Source: Palsa-870 sp035937155 (GTDB taxonomy: Bacteria; Chloroflexota; Dormibacteria; Dormibacterales; Dormibacteraceae). From it: a stretch of DNA of 64,000 nt. The translations under genes were made by a program, and so were the position numbers. Of this stretch, positions 24,034 to 32,551 are shown piece after piece. Below the pieces are notes generated by a model, which saw only the letters and a list, made by a program, of their open reading frames with translations, did no database searches and had not been told where the DNA came from. The stretch is taken from contig DASYVJ010000017.1 in assembly GCA_035937155.1 (NCBI GenBank), positions 28,984-92,983 of the forward strand. The letters are read 5' to 3'. Numbering within the stretch: position 1 is the first letter of the stretch; each line of letters begins with the position of its first letter.

Positions 24034-25031
24034 TCGAGGCCATCGCCAAGGTGGTCCGCTGTGAATCTTTAAGTGAGGATGAAGCGGCGGCAGCCTTCGA
24101 CGTAATCATGCGCGGCGACGCGACGCCGGTCCAGATCGCAGGCTTCATCGTCGCGCTGCGGATGAAAGGCGAGACTGTCGACGAGCTGACAGGATTCGCG
24201 CGTACAGCCCGGGCCGTGGCGACGCCGATCGAGGTCGATGGCGCGCTGCTGGACACGTGCGGCACCGGCGGCGATGGCCTGGCGACCTTCAACATCTCGA
24301 CTCTCTCCGCGATCGTCGCGGCGGCATGCGGGGCTAGGGTCGCCAAACACGGCAACCGCGCTGCCTCCTCGATGTGTGGCTCGGCTGACGTGCTCGAGCA
24401 GCTGGGCGTGAAGATCGACCTGGGCCCCGAAGGCGTCGCGCGGTGCATCGACGAAGCCGGCATCGGGTTCCTGTTCGCGCCCATCTTCCACCCGTCGTTC
24501 CGTTTTGCGGGCGTCCCGCGACGCGAGCTCGGCCTGCGAACCGTTTTCAACGTGCTCGGACCCTTGTGCAATCCCGCGGGCGCCAAGTACCAGGCGCTTG
24601 GGGTGGCCGACGGCTCGATGGCGGGCAAAATGGCCGACGTGCTGATGCGCCTCGGTGTCGAGCGGGCGATCGTCTTTCATGCCGGCGACGGGATGGACGA
24701 GCTGTCTGTGAGCTCTCCTTCCTTCGTGATCGAGATCGACGGGCAGCGCAAGGAATACGAGCTGGATCCTGCCGAGCTCGGCCTGGCGGCGGCTCCCATC
24801 GATTCCATGCGTGGAGGCGGACCGGAAGACAACGCGCGTATCGCGCGCGAGGTGCTGCAGGGAGCCAAAGGACCGCGGCGCGACGTGGTGCTGCTGAACG
24901 CGGCGGCCGCACTTCGCGCGGCGGGCCTGGCCGTCACGTGGAAGGACGGGCTGGGCATGGCCGCCGAGGCGATCGACTCCGGTCGCGCGGGCGACGTGCT
25001 CCAGCGCTGGGCGAAAATCTCCCAGGAGTGA
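24030..25031 (+). CDS. trpD: Anthranilate phosphoribosyltransferase
   Basis: This enzyme transfers the phosphoribosyl group of PRPP to anthranilate. The characteristic CGTGGDGLATFNIST loop, the KHGNRAASSMCGSADVLEQLG block and the FAPIFHPSF and RTVFNVLGPLCNPAGA motifs are all present. Its 333 residues are standard. GTG start with GTGA overlap of trpG and a similar overlap into trpC. Confidence 0.97.
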   Translation: MIEAIAKVVRCESLSEDEAAAAFDVIMRGDATPVQIAGFIVALRMKGETVDELTGFARTARAVATPIEVDGALLDTCGTGGDGLATFNISTLSAIVAAACGARVAKHGNRAASSMCGSADVLEQLGVKIDLGPEGVARCIDEAGIGFLFAPIFHPSFRFAGVPRRELGLRTVFNVLGPLCNPAGAKYQALGVADGSMAGKMADVLMRLGVERAIVFHAGDGMDELSVSSPSFVIEIDGQRKEYELDPAELGLAAAPIDSMRGGGPEDNARIAREVLQGAKGPRRDVVLLNAAAALRAAGLAVTWKDGLGMAAEAIDSGRAGDVLQRWAKISQE

Positions 25032-25834
25032 CTGGAGAGGCGCCTCTAAGAGACGAAGACCTCCTCAATCGCCTGGTCGTGGAGGCCAGGCAGGACCTCC
25101 AGCGCCGTCGCGACTTGATCGCACAGGACGTCTTCGAGCGCTCGGTAGCCGCCTACACACCGAAGGACTTCGCGGGCGCCCTGCGCGCCCGCGGCCTGGC
25201 GGTTATCGCCGAGATGAAGCAGCGCACGCCCAGCATGGGCGTCCTGGCCGAGGACTACCGCCCGGCCGACCTGGCGCACGCATATGCCGACGGCGGCGCA
25301 GCGGCGATCTCCGTGCTCACGCACATGGCCGGCTTTGGTGGGCGGCCGGAGCACATCCAGGCCGCGCGGGCGGCGACCGGCCTGCCTATCCTGCGCAAGG
25401 ACTTCGTCACGGACCCGTATGAAATCGCCGAGGCCAGGGCGGCGGGCGCCGACGCGGTTCTCCTGATCGTGGCTGCACTCGACAGGGTCCACCTGGCGGA
25501 GATGCTCGCCGTCGCTCGAAGTCGCGGGATAGCCGCGCTGGTCGAAGTCCACGATGAGCCTGAGACCCAGCTTGCCCTGGAGGCCGGCGCCGAAATCATC
25601 GGCGTCAATCACCGCGATCTACGCACATTCACTGTCGACCTCGCCTTGACCGAGCGACTGCGCAAGCTGATTCCGCAGGGTGCGGTCGTTGTGGCCGAGA
25701 GCGGCATCCGCACACCTGCCGACGCGCGCCGGATGTACGAGGCGGGGGCAGACGCGATCCTCGTCGGCGAGGTGCTGATGCGGTCTGACGACCCCGCAAA
25801 GCAGATTCGGGAGCTGACCCAATGGTCCGCGTGA
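25028..25834 (+). CDS. trpC: Indole-3-glycerol phosphate synthase
   Basis: A TIM-barrel enzyme that forms the indole ring by decarboxylative cyclisation. Key blocks are VIAEMKQRTPSMGVLAEDY (catalytic Lys), ISVLTHMAGFGG, PILRKDFVTDPYEIAEARA, ALVEVHDEPE, GVNHRDLRTFTVDL and VAESGIRTPAD. The frame is open long upstream but overlaps trpD; GTG 25028 with the same GTGA coupling is chosen, giving 268 residues. The position after MKQ where most enzymes have SPS reads TPS. Confidence 0.96.
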   Translation: MTGEAPLRDEDLLNRLVVEARQDLQRRRDLIAQDVFERSVAAYTPKDFAGALRARGLAVIAEMKQRTPSMGVLAEDYRPADLAHAYADGGAAAISVLTHMAGFGGRPEHIQAARAATGLPILRKDFVTDPYEIAEARAAGADAVLLIVAALDRVHLAEMLAVARSRGIAALVEVHDEPETQLALEAGAEIIGVNHRDLRTFTVDLALTERLRKLIPQGAVVVAESGIRTPADARRMYEAGADAILVGEVLMRSDDPAKQIRELTQWSA

Positions 25835-26430
25835 AGATCTGTGGGATCTGTGACCTGGCGGGCGCCGCGGCGGCGGTCGAAGCCGGCGCCGAACTGCTCG
25901 GCTTTCATTTCTGCTCATCCCAGCGCCGCGTCACGCCCGAGGAGGCGAAGACGATCATCGACGGCCTTGCGCTTCGTCCCATCATCGTTGGAGTTTTCAT
26001 CGACCAGGACGCCGCCGAAGTGCGGGAGATCGCGGATTTCGTCGGCCTTGATCTCCTGCAGCTCCACGGCTCTGAAGCACCGGGGTTCGACGCCGGCCGG
26101 CCGGTCATGAAAGTCCTCAAGGTGAAGGACGGCCAGATCCCCGGCGCGGACGACTGGCCGGATCCGATCATGCTCGACTCCTGGTCGGCGGATCAGCGGG
26201 GTGGCACAGGGCGCACGTGGGATTGGGAGCTGGCGCGTCCGCTCTTGTCGACACGGCAGGTGTTCATCGCCGGTGGACTTGAACCGGGTAACGTGGGCAA
26301 GGTCGTGAGCGAATTCATGCCCTACGGGGTCGATGTCTCAAGTGGTGTCGAGGCCGCGGTCCGCGTCAAGGATCCGGACAAGGTCTGGGCGTTTGTGCAG
26401 GCGGTGCGGCTCGCCGAGGCTTTGACGTAA
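25822..26430 (+). CDS. trpF: Phosphoribosylanthranilate isomerase
   Basis: A (beta/alpha)8 isomerase acting between TrpD and TrpC. It starts VRVKICGICDLAGAAAA with the catalytic Cys in KICG. The general-acid Asp strand is MLDSWSADQRGGTGRTW, followed by the phosphate loops FIAGGLEPGNV and GVDVSSGVEA. It is 202 residues long, with a 13-base overlap with trpC. Confidence 0.95.
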   Translation: MVRVKICGICDLAGAAAAVEAGAELLGFHFCSSQRRVTPEEAKTIIDGLALRPIIVGVFIDQDAAEVREIADFVGLDLLQLHGSEAPGFDAGRPVMKVLKVKDGQIPGADDWPDPIMLDSWSADQRGGTGRTWDWELARPLLSTRQVFIAGGLEPGNVGKVVSEFMPYGVDVSSGVEAAVRVKDPDKVWAFVQAVRLAEALT

Positions 26431-27617
26431 TGGCGCGCGCCGCCCTGACCCACCCGGTCGACGGGCGCTTCGGCGCGTATGGCGGCCAGTACGTGCCTGA
26501 GACGCTGATGGGCGCGCTGAAAGAGCTCGACGACATGTGGCACGAGGCCAAGGCCGACACTCAGTTCCAGCTGGAGCTCGCGGGTCACCGCCACGCCTTC
26601 GTCGGCCGTCCGACCCCGCTGTATGCCGCGACGCGTCTGAGCACGCATTTTGGCGGTGCGCACATCCACCTCAAGCGGGAGGACCTGTGCCACACCGGCG
26701 CGCACAAGCTTAACAACGCGGTGGGCCAGGCGCTGCTGGCCATGCGAATGGGCAAGAAACGCGTCATCGCCGAGACCGGAGCCGGCCAGCACGGCGTCGC
26801 GGCGGCCACCGTTGCCGCGAGGTTTGGACTCGAGTGCACTGTGTACATGGGCACCGAGGACATGCGCCGCCAATCGATGAATGTGCGCCGGATGAAGCTG
26901 CTCGGCGCCGAGGTCGTCGAGGTGACGAGCGGAACTAAGACTTTGAAGGACGCGACCTCGGAGGCCATCCGCGACTGGGTCACGAACGTCGTGACCACCC
27001 ACTACATCATCGGGTCCGTGGTCGGACCTCATCCCTACCCGGAGATGGTGCGCGACCTCCAGCGCGTGATCGGCGACGAAGCCCGGGACCAGTACCTGTC
27101 GGTGGACGGAAAGCTGCCGGATGCAGTGGTCGCGTGTGTGGGCGGCGGGTCCAACGCGATCGGCATCTTCACCGCTTTCCTGGACGACAACGAGGTGCGG
27201 CTGATCGGCGTCGAAGCGGCTGGCAAGGGCGTGAAGAGCGGCCAGCATGCGGCATCGCTGGTGGGCGGGCGCCCCGGCGTGCTGCACGGGAGCTATTCGT
27301 ACCTGCTGCAAGACGGCGACGGGCAGGTGCTGGCGACGCACTCGATCTCGGCCGGGCTTGACTATCCAGGGGTGGGACCCGAGCACTCATTCCTCCACGA
27401 CACAAAGCGCGTCGAGTACGTCGCAGTGACCGACAAGGACGCGCTCGGGGCGTTCAAGCTCTGCACGCGGCTGGAGGGCATCATGCCGGCGCTCGAGCCC
27501 GCGCACGCGCTTCACCACGCCGGGGTCCTGGCTCGCGAGATGGGTCCAGGCGGACGGATCCTGGTGTGCCTTTCGGGCCGCGGCGACAAGGATATGGACT
27601 CGGTCGATGGTGGCTGA
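26430..27617 (+). CDS. trpB: Tryptophan synthase beta chain
   Basis: The PLP-dependent subunit that condenses indole with serine. It has GAYGGQYVPETLMGAL at the start, the PLP lysine in HTGAHKLNNAVGQAL, ETGAGQHGVAAATVAA, the phosphate-binding VGGGSNAIG and the C-terminal VCLSGRGDKDMD. Its 395 residues fit the standard TrpB1 type that partners TrpA. ATG overlaps the trpF stop by one base. Confidence 0.97.
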   Translation: MARAALTHPVDGRFGAYGGQYVPETLMGALKELDDMWHEAKADTQFQLELAGHRHAFVGRPTPLYAATRLSTHFGGAHIHLKREDLCHTGAHKLNNAVGQALLAMRMGKKRVIAETGAGQHGVAAATVAARFGLECTVYMGTEDMRRQSMNVRRMKLLGAEVVEVTSGTKTLKDATSEAIRDWVTNVVTTHYIIGSVVGPHPYPEMVRDLQRVIGDEARDQYLSVDGKLPDAVVACVGGGSNAIGIFTAFLDDNEVRLIGVEAAGKGVKSGQHAASLVGGRPGVLHGSYSYLLQDGDGQVLATHSISAGLDYPGVGPEHSFLHDTKRVEYVAVTDKDALGAFKLCTRLEGIMPALEPAHALHHAGVLAREMGPGGRILVCLSGRGDKDMDSVDGG

Positions 27618-28380
27618 TTCCGCGCGCCTCGAGGAGGCACTGCGGGCGAACGGGGACCTCAAGCTCGTCGCCTACATGATGGCCGGGCATCCCCACAAGA
27701 AGAAGTCGGTCGAGGTGGGAAAGAGGCTTGCGGCCTCAGGCATCGCCGCCCTGGAGATTGGAATCCCGTTCTCCGACCCGCTAGCCGATGGTCCGGTCAT
27801 ACAGCACGCTGGACAGGTCGCGCTTGAGCACGGTATGAACGTCACCGCAGCGCTCGAGGTCGCGGGAGCGATAGCCGCTGAGGGTATCCCCGTCGTCTTG
27901 ATGACCTACATCAACCCGATCCTGGCCCACGATCCCAGGCGTTTCGCAGCCGAGGCTGCGCAGGCCGGAGTGGCCGGCGTGATCGTCCCGGATCTGCCGG
28001 TCGAAGAGTCTGAGCCTGTGGCCGGCTGGCTGCGTGCCGCGTCGCTGGACACCATCTTCATGGTGGCTCCGACCACGGCAGAGGATCGGATCGGATCGAT
28101 CTGCGAGCGCTCCAGCGGATTTGTCTATTGCGTGACCGTGACCGGTATCACCGGTGCAAGAAAAGACTTGCCGGCGGGAATGAAAGAGCTGTTCAAACAG
28201 GTTCGACGACATACGCAGCTGCCGGTTGGGGCTGGGTTCGGGATCTCCCGGCCGGAGCACATGAGGGCCTTGCGTGGAATCGCCGACGCTGCGGTAGTGG
28301 GCAGCGCAATCGTCCATGAGATCGATCGGGGCGGCGACCCCGTCAAGCTGGTGAAGGAGCTTTTGAAGGCGTGCCGGTGA
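27607..28380 (+). CDS. trpA: Tryptophan synthase alpha chain
   Basis: This subunit cleaves indole-3-glycerol phosphate to indole, channelled to TrpB. The catalytic Glu is in ALEIGIPFSDPLADGPVIQ and the Asp in GVIVPDLPVEES. VAPTTAEDRI, YCVTVTGITGARKDL and VGAGFGISRPEH complete the barrel. It is 257 residues long and overlaps trpB by 11 bases. Confidence 0.97.
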   Translation: MVADSARLEEALRANGDLKLVAYMMAGHPHKKKSVEVGKRLAASGIAALEIGIPFSDPLADGPVIQHAGQVALEHGMNVTAALEVAGAIAAEGIPVVLMTYINPILAHDPRRFAAEAAQAGVAGVIVPDLPVEESEPVAGWLRAASLDTIFMVAPTTAEDRIGSICERSSGFVYCVTVTGITGARKDLPAGMKELFKQVRRHTQLPVGAGFGISRPEHMRALRGIADAAVVGSAIVHEIDRGGDPVKLVKELLKACR

Positions 28381-28766
28381 GAGGTATCAGGGGGGCGACG
28401 ACCGCGGAGTCAAACACGGCTGACGCGATCACGCAGGCGACCGAGGAGCTGCTGCGCGAGCTGGTGCACCTCAACGACCTCGACCCTGCCGAGATCTGCT
28501 TCGCCTACTTCACGACCACGCATGACCTGACGGCTGAATTCCCAGCGTTCGCAGCTCGCAAGCTCGGCTGGCTGGACGTTCCGCTCCTGTGCGGCCATGA
28601 CATGAATGTGGAGCTGCCAAACCCCCGCGGCGTGCCAATGTGCGTGCGCGTTCTGCTCCTGTACAACACTCCTCGCCCGCAGTCGTCTATGCGCTTCGCC
28701 TACATGCGAGGCGCGCAGGCGATCAAGACCGACCTTGACTACCTGAGGGGGACATTGATTCCGTGA
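28371..28766 (+). CDS. aroH: Chorismate mutase, AroH class
   Basis: A 131-residue monofunctional chorismate mutase of the trimeric Bacillus AroH type, converting chorismate to prephenate. It begins VRGIRGATTAESNTADAI (active-site Arg), followed by FAYFTTTHDLTAEFPAFAAR and the MCVRVLLLYNT strand with the second Arg. GTG start overlaps trpA by 10 bases, and the gene ends in a 4-base overlap with the DAHP synthase. No prephenate dehydratase (pheA) is present here. Confidence 0.92.
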   Translation: MPVRGIRGATTAESNTADAITQATEELLRELVHLNDLDPAEICFAYFTTTHDLTAEFPAFAARKLGWLDVPLLCGHDMNVELPNPRGVPMCVRVLLLYNTPRPQSSMRFAYMRGAQAIKTDLDYLRGTLIP

Positions 28767-29779
28767 TCATCGTCATGGCGCATGGCGCGACCCAGGCCGA
28801 GGTCGAGGCCGTGGTGGAACGCGTCCACGAGATCGGGCTCAAGACGGAGCTCTCACGCGGAGAGGAGCGGACGCTCGTAGGCGTGATTGGCGGGAACGCA
28901 TATGCCTACAAGGAAGCCTTCTCCCATCTCGGTGGAATCCACGAGATCATCCCGATCACCAAGCCTTTCAAGCTGGCCAGCCGCGAGTTCCGCCCGGTCA
29001 ACACGGTGGTCGACGTGGGCGGCGTGAAGATCGGCGGCGACGAGGTTGTGATGATGGCCGGACCATGCTCCGTGGAAGGGGAGGAGATGCTCCTCGATAC
29101 GGCCCGTCATGTCGCCCGGCAGGGTGCACGCGTGCTGCGTGGCGGAGCTTTCAAGCCGCGCACGTCCCCCTACTCGTTCCAGGGTCTTGGCGAGGCGGCT
29201 CTGAAGATGATGGCGACGGCGCGCGACGAGACCGGGCTGAAGGTCGTGACCGAAGTCGTGGCTCCGGGCGACGTCGAGCTCGTCGCGCGTTATGCCGACA
29301 TCCTTCAACTCGGCACGCGCAACATGCAGAACTACGCCCTGCTGCAGGAGGCGGGGCGGTCCGGCAAGCCCGTGCTCCTCAAGCGAGGCATGTCCTCAAC
29401 CATCGAGGAGTGGCTGCTCGCCGCCGAATACATCCTGTCGCAGGGCAACCGTGACGTGATTCTCTGCGAGCGCGGCATCCGCACGTTCGAAACGGCGACG
29501 CGCTTCACGCTCGACCTGAACGCGATACCACTCGCCCGCGAGCTCTCGCACCTACCGGTGGTCGTCGACCCGTCGCAGGCGACTGGCCGCTGGTCACTTG
29601 TGCGCCCGATGTCGCTGGCCGCCGTGGCCGCTGGCGCTCACGGCCTGATCGTGGAGGTTCACCCGACGCCCAACCAGGCGCTGTCGGACGGCGCACAGTC
29701 GCTCGACTTCGCGGCCTTCGACATGTTGATGGCCGACCTGCGGCGCATGTTGGGTGCGATGGCCAAACAGCTGGCCTGA
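28763..29779 (+). CDS. aroF: 3-deoxy-7-phosphoheptulonate synthase (type I-beta)
   Basis: First enzyme of the shikimate pathway, joining PEP and erythrose-4-phosphate. The first roughly 70 residues (IIVMAHGATQAEVEAVVERV) form the ferredoxin-like regulatory domain of the Thermotoga-type enzyme. The catalytic part has AGPCSVEGEEMLLDTAR, LRGGAFKPRTSPYSFQG, LQLGTRNMQNYALLQEAG, PVLLKRGMSSTIEEWL and VVDPSQATGRW. Feedback control by Tyr or Phe through the N-terminal domain is known for this type. GTG start, coupled to aroH. Confidence 0.96.
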   Translation: MIIVMAHGATQAEVEAVVERVHEIGLKTELSRGEERTLVGVIGGNAYAYKEAFSHLGGIHEIIPITKPFKLASREFRPVNTVVDVGGVKIGGDEVVMMAGPCSVEGEEMLLDTARHVARQGARVLRGGAFKPRTSPYSFQGLGEAALKMMATARDETGLKVVTEVVAPGDVELVARYADILQLGTRNMQNYALLQEAGRSGKPVLLKRGMSSTIEEWLLAAEYILSQGNRDVILCERGIRTFETATRFTLDLNAIPLARELSHLPVVVDPSQATGRWSLVRPMSLAAVAAGAHGLIVEVHPTPNQALSDGAQSLDFAAFDMLMADLRRMLGAMAKQLA

Positions 29780-29784
29780 GTGTC

Positions 29785-30603
29785 GTGACCACCGTCGCGG
29801 TCGTCGGGCTTGGCTTGATGGGCTCATCCTTCGCGTTGGCCCTCAAGCAGGCGCGCCCCGAGACAGTGATCGTCGGCAGCGACACGGATTCACGGACGCT
29901 CCGCAAGGCGCTGGACCGCGGGATCGTGGAAAGCGCGAGCGCTGACACGAGCGTCGTTGACATCGCCGAGATCATCGTCATCGGAGCACCGATCCGCGCC
30001 CTGCGCGACGTCTTCGCGCAGCTGGGGGGCAGGACAACAGGAAAAGTCGTGACCGACATGGCGAGCACGAAAGCCGGCGTCATGGAGTGGGCGTCGGCGG
30101 CTGGCATCGACCTCGTCGGGGGTCATCCGATGTGCGGGAAAGAACAGTCCGGCATCGACGCGGCGGATGCGTCCGTCTTCAAAGATGCGCCGTGGGTTCT
30201 GACGCAAGCAAACCCCGTGCTTGAAGATCTCATCGACGCAGTCGGCGCTCATCCGATCGTGATGGATGCGGAGACGCACGACCGCCTGGTCGCGGGCGTG
30301 AGCCATGCGGCATTCCTTCTTTCGGTGGGCTACGTCCTCGCCCTCTCTCGGCGGTCGGACTGGCCTGAGGCCTCGCGCCTTGCAGCCGGCGGGTTTCGTG
30401 ACATGAGCCGGCTCGCCGCTGGGGACCCGGAGCTCTACGCCGGTGTGACGCGCACGAACCGCGCCAACCTCATCGAGCAACTTGACGCCGTCGCCGCGGA
30501 GCTGGCGCGGCTGCGCCGCCACCTCGAGGCTGACGACGCGCGCCTCGTGGAGCTGTTCGAGGAAGCGCAAGCCGTCCGCGAGCGATGGGCGAAGGGGCGG
30601 TAA
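29785..30603 (+). CDS. tyrA: Prephenate dehydrogenase
   Basis: This enzyme oxidises prephenate (or arogenate) toward tyrosine. A Rossmann motif VAVVGLGLMGSSFALAL opens the protein. TDMASTKAGVM, GGHPMCGKEQSGIDAAD and the substrate-binding VAGVSHAAFLLSVG follow. Its 272 residues correspond to a minimal TyrA without an ACT domain. GTG 29785 is used, a few bases after aroF. The choice between prephenate and arogenate, and NAD versus NADP, is not resolved. Confidence 0.94.
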   Translation: MTTVAVVGLGLMGSSFALALKQARPETVIVGSDTDSRTLRKALDRGIVESASADTSVVDIAEIIVIGAPIRALRDVFAQLGGRTTGKVVTDMASTKAGVMEWASAAGIDLVGGHPMCGKEQSGIDAADASVFKDAPWVLTQANPVLEDLIDAVGAHPIVMDAETHDRLVAGVSHAAFLLSVGYVLALSRRSDWPEASRLAAGGFRDMSRLAAGDPELYAGVTRTNRANLIEQLDAVAAELARLRRHLEADDARLVELFEEAQAVRERWAKGR

Positions 30604-30610
30604 TCCAAAG

Positions 30611-30681
30611 GGAGTCTCACCACCCGGCCGCGCACGCATTGCGGGCGGGGGCCGACCTTCCCGGCAAGCGGGGAGGTTGAT
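30611..30681. repeat. REP-like double-hairpin repeat, copy D
   Basis: Between tyrA and aroA. ACCTTCCC and GGGGAGGT form the second hairpin around a GGCAAGC loop; the first palindrome is longer and less regular than in the other copies. It is the only sizeable spacer inside the aromatic operon. Confidence 0.6.
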
Positions 30682-30698
30682 TCCGCATCATTCGATGC

Positions 30699-31955
30699 GT
30701 GATCGCCACCGTTAGGAGTGCCCGTCGCCTCGAAGGTGTCATCACGCTTCCAGGCGACAAGTCGATCTCGCACCGCGCGCTCATCCTTGGCTCCATCGCC
30801 TCAGGCCGGAGCCGCCTGCGCGGGGTCTCGCCTGGCGCGGACGTGCAGTCGACGATCCGATGTCTGCAGGAGCTGGGTGCGGGGTTCGACGGCTCGCTAC
30901 TGGAGGGCCGCGACCTCCACGGCCTGCACCCCGCGGCGGGACCGCTCGATTGCGGCAACTCCGGCACCACCATGCGCCTGCTGGCCGGTCTGCTCGCTGC
31001 GCAGGATTTCGAGAGCGAGCTGACTGGCGACGAGTCCCTGTCGCGCAGGCCGATGGATCGAGTGGTCACGCCGCTCCGCGAGATGGGCGCGCAGGCGAGC
31101 TGGCCTCCGCTGCGCGTGGGTGGCAAGGCGCCGCTGCACGGCGTCAGCTACACGATGCCTGTACCCAGTGCGCAGGTGAAGTCGGCCATCCTCATCGCCG
31201 GTCTCTTCGCCGACGGACCGACGAGCGTCTCCGAACCGGTCAAGACTCGAGACCACACGGAGCTCATGCTGCGAGCGATGGGCGCAAAGCTCGAGGTCGA
31301 CGGCCTGCGCGTCCAGGTCGACCCCGTGACCCGGCTCGAGCCCCTCGACGTTGAGGTTCCCGGTGACATGAGTGCTGCCGCTTTCTGGTTCGTGGCGGGC
31401 GGCCTGGTCCCTGGTTCCCGGGTGCGCATGCCTGGCATAGGCGTCAATCCGACTCGGGCCGCTTTCGTCGAGCTTCTGCGAGGCTACGGCTTCAAGATCC
31501 GTGAATCCAACCGGCGTTACGTGGGCGGTGAGCCAGTCGCCGACCTCGAGGTGACATCGGCTCAGGGCTCACGTCCCATTCAAATCAGTGGAGACACTGC
31601 AGCCGAGATGATTGACGAGCTGCCCGTGCTGGCTGTCGCTGCGACCCAGATGCCGGGCCGGAGCGTCATCGCCGGCGCCGCCGAGCTGCGTGTCAAGGAA
31701 TCGAATCGCATCCAGGCGATGGAGGAAGGCCTGACCGCGATGGGCGCAGACATCACGGCCCTCGAAGATGGATGGGTGATCAACGGCCCGCGCGTGCTCG
31801 AAGCCGCGAGGGTGAGCGCATATGGCGACCACCGCGTTGCGATGGCGCTCGCGGTGGCGGGGCTGATTGCGGATGGTCGGACTGAGATCGACGGTGCTGA
31901 ATGCGTAGAGATCTCGTACCCGGATTTCTTCGACCACCTCGAGTACCTGTGCTGA
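30699..31955 (+). CDS. aroA: 3-phosphoshikimate 1-carboxyvinyltransferase (EPSP synthase)
   Basis: Penultimate step to chorismate, joining shikimate-3-phosphate and PEP. It has the N-terminal LPGDKSISHRALILGSIASG, LDCGNSGTTMRLLAGLL, SAQVKSAILIAGLFADG, EVPGDMSAAAFWFVAGGLVP, the DELPVLAVAA motif and the C-terminal ELRVKESNRIQAMEEGL and YGDHRVAMAL. Its 418 residues are normal. The LPGDKSISHR and NSGTTMR blocks carry the standard residues at positions used to sort glyphosate-sensitive from tolerant classes, but I do not assign a class. GTG start. Confidence 0.97.
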   Translation: MIATVRSARRLEGVITLPGDKSISHRALILGSIASGRSRLRGVSPGADVQSTIRCLQELGAGFDGSLLEGRDLHGLHPAAGPLDCGNSGTTMRLLAGLLAAQDFESELTGDESLSRRPMDRVVTPLREMGAQASWPPLRVGGKAPLHGVSYTMPVPSAQVKSAILIAGLFADGPTSVSEPVKTRDHTELMLRAMGAKLEVDGLRVQVDPVTRLEPLDVEVPGDMSAAAFWFVAGGLVPGSRVRMPGIGVNPTRAAFVELLRGYGFKIRESNRRYVGGEPVADLEVTSAQGSRPIQISGDTAAEMIDELPVLAVAATQMPGRSVIAGAAELRVKESNRIQAMEEGLTAMGADITALEDGWVINGPRVLEAARVSAYGDHRVAMALAVAGLIADGRTEIDGAECVEISYPDFFDHLEYLC

Positions 31956-32551
31956 AAGTCCGCAGCGAGATCGACATCGAAGTGGTGTCACTCGAGCTGT
32001 ACGAGCTGGAGGTCACCCCACCGCGGGAGGACTTCGAGCTCGAGGTCGCGCGAACGATGCAGGTTGCCAAGTCAGGCGATACCGGCGCGGTCGATCGAGC
32101 TCGCGAGCTCTACCGCCGCTTCGGCCTCGACCCGACCCGAGTGCGGCCATCCTCCGAAGCGCTGCTGCGGCGCCTGAAGAAAGGCGAGCCGCTCCCCCGC
32201 GTCAACTCTCTCGTCGATGTCGCCAACGCGTTATCGGTTCAGCTCCAGGTGCCTGTCGGCCTGTACGACCTGGACAAGGTGAAAGGCGACGAGCTCGTCA
32301 TCCGCCTCGGCGCCGACGGCGAGGGGTACACAGGGATCGGCAAAGAGCGCGTCAACGTGGCCGGTCGGATCTGCGTCGCGGATTCAGAAGGACCATGCGG
32401 CAACCCGAGTTCGGATTCGGCGCGGACCATGATCACCACCGAGACGGAGCGGGCAGCCTGGCTCTACTTTCTGCCCGTTGAAGACGACGACATAGATCGC
32501 ACCGCGGAGTTGGTCGCCGTGTTCGGCCGCGGCCTCACCCGGATGGTGTGA
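31949..32551 (+). CDS. Free-standing B3/B4 (PheT editing-like) domain protein
   Basis: A 200-residue protein resembling the B3/B4 domain of phenylalanyl-tRNA synthetase beta subunit. Diagnostic parts are a helix with YRRFGLDPTRVRPSSEALLR, the strand PLPRVNSLVDVANALSVQLQ and VPVGLYDLDKVKGDELVIRL. In PheRS this domain hydrolyses mischarged Tyr-tRNA(Phe); stand-alone relatives are mostly uncharacterised. GTG 31949 overlaps aroA by 7 bases, and the gene is coupled to the next one. Its place at the end of the Phe/Tyr/Trp pathway genes suggests a trans-editing or amino-acid-sensing role, which is inference. Confidence 0.82.
   Translation: MLKVRSEIDIEVVSLELYELEVTPPREDFELEVARTMQVAKSGDTGAVDRARELYRRFGLDPTRVRPSSEALLRRLKKGEPLPRVNSLVDVANALSVQLQVPVGLYDLDKVKGDELVIRLGADGEGYTGIGKERVNVAGRICVADSEGPCGNPSSDSARTMITTETERAAWLYFLPVEDDDIDRTAELVAVFGRGLTRMV

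Noticed and set aside
24443..25027. N-terminal extension of trpC by about 195 residues
   Set aside because: It overlaps trpD in another frame with no homology; GTG 25028 with the operon's usual GTGA overlap is the right start.
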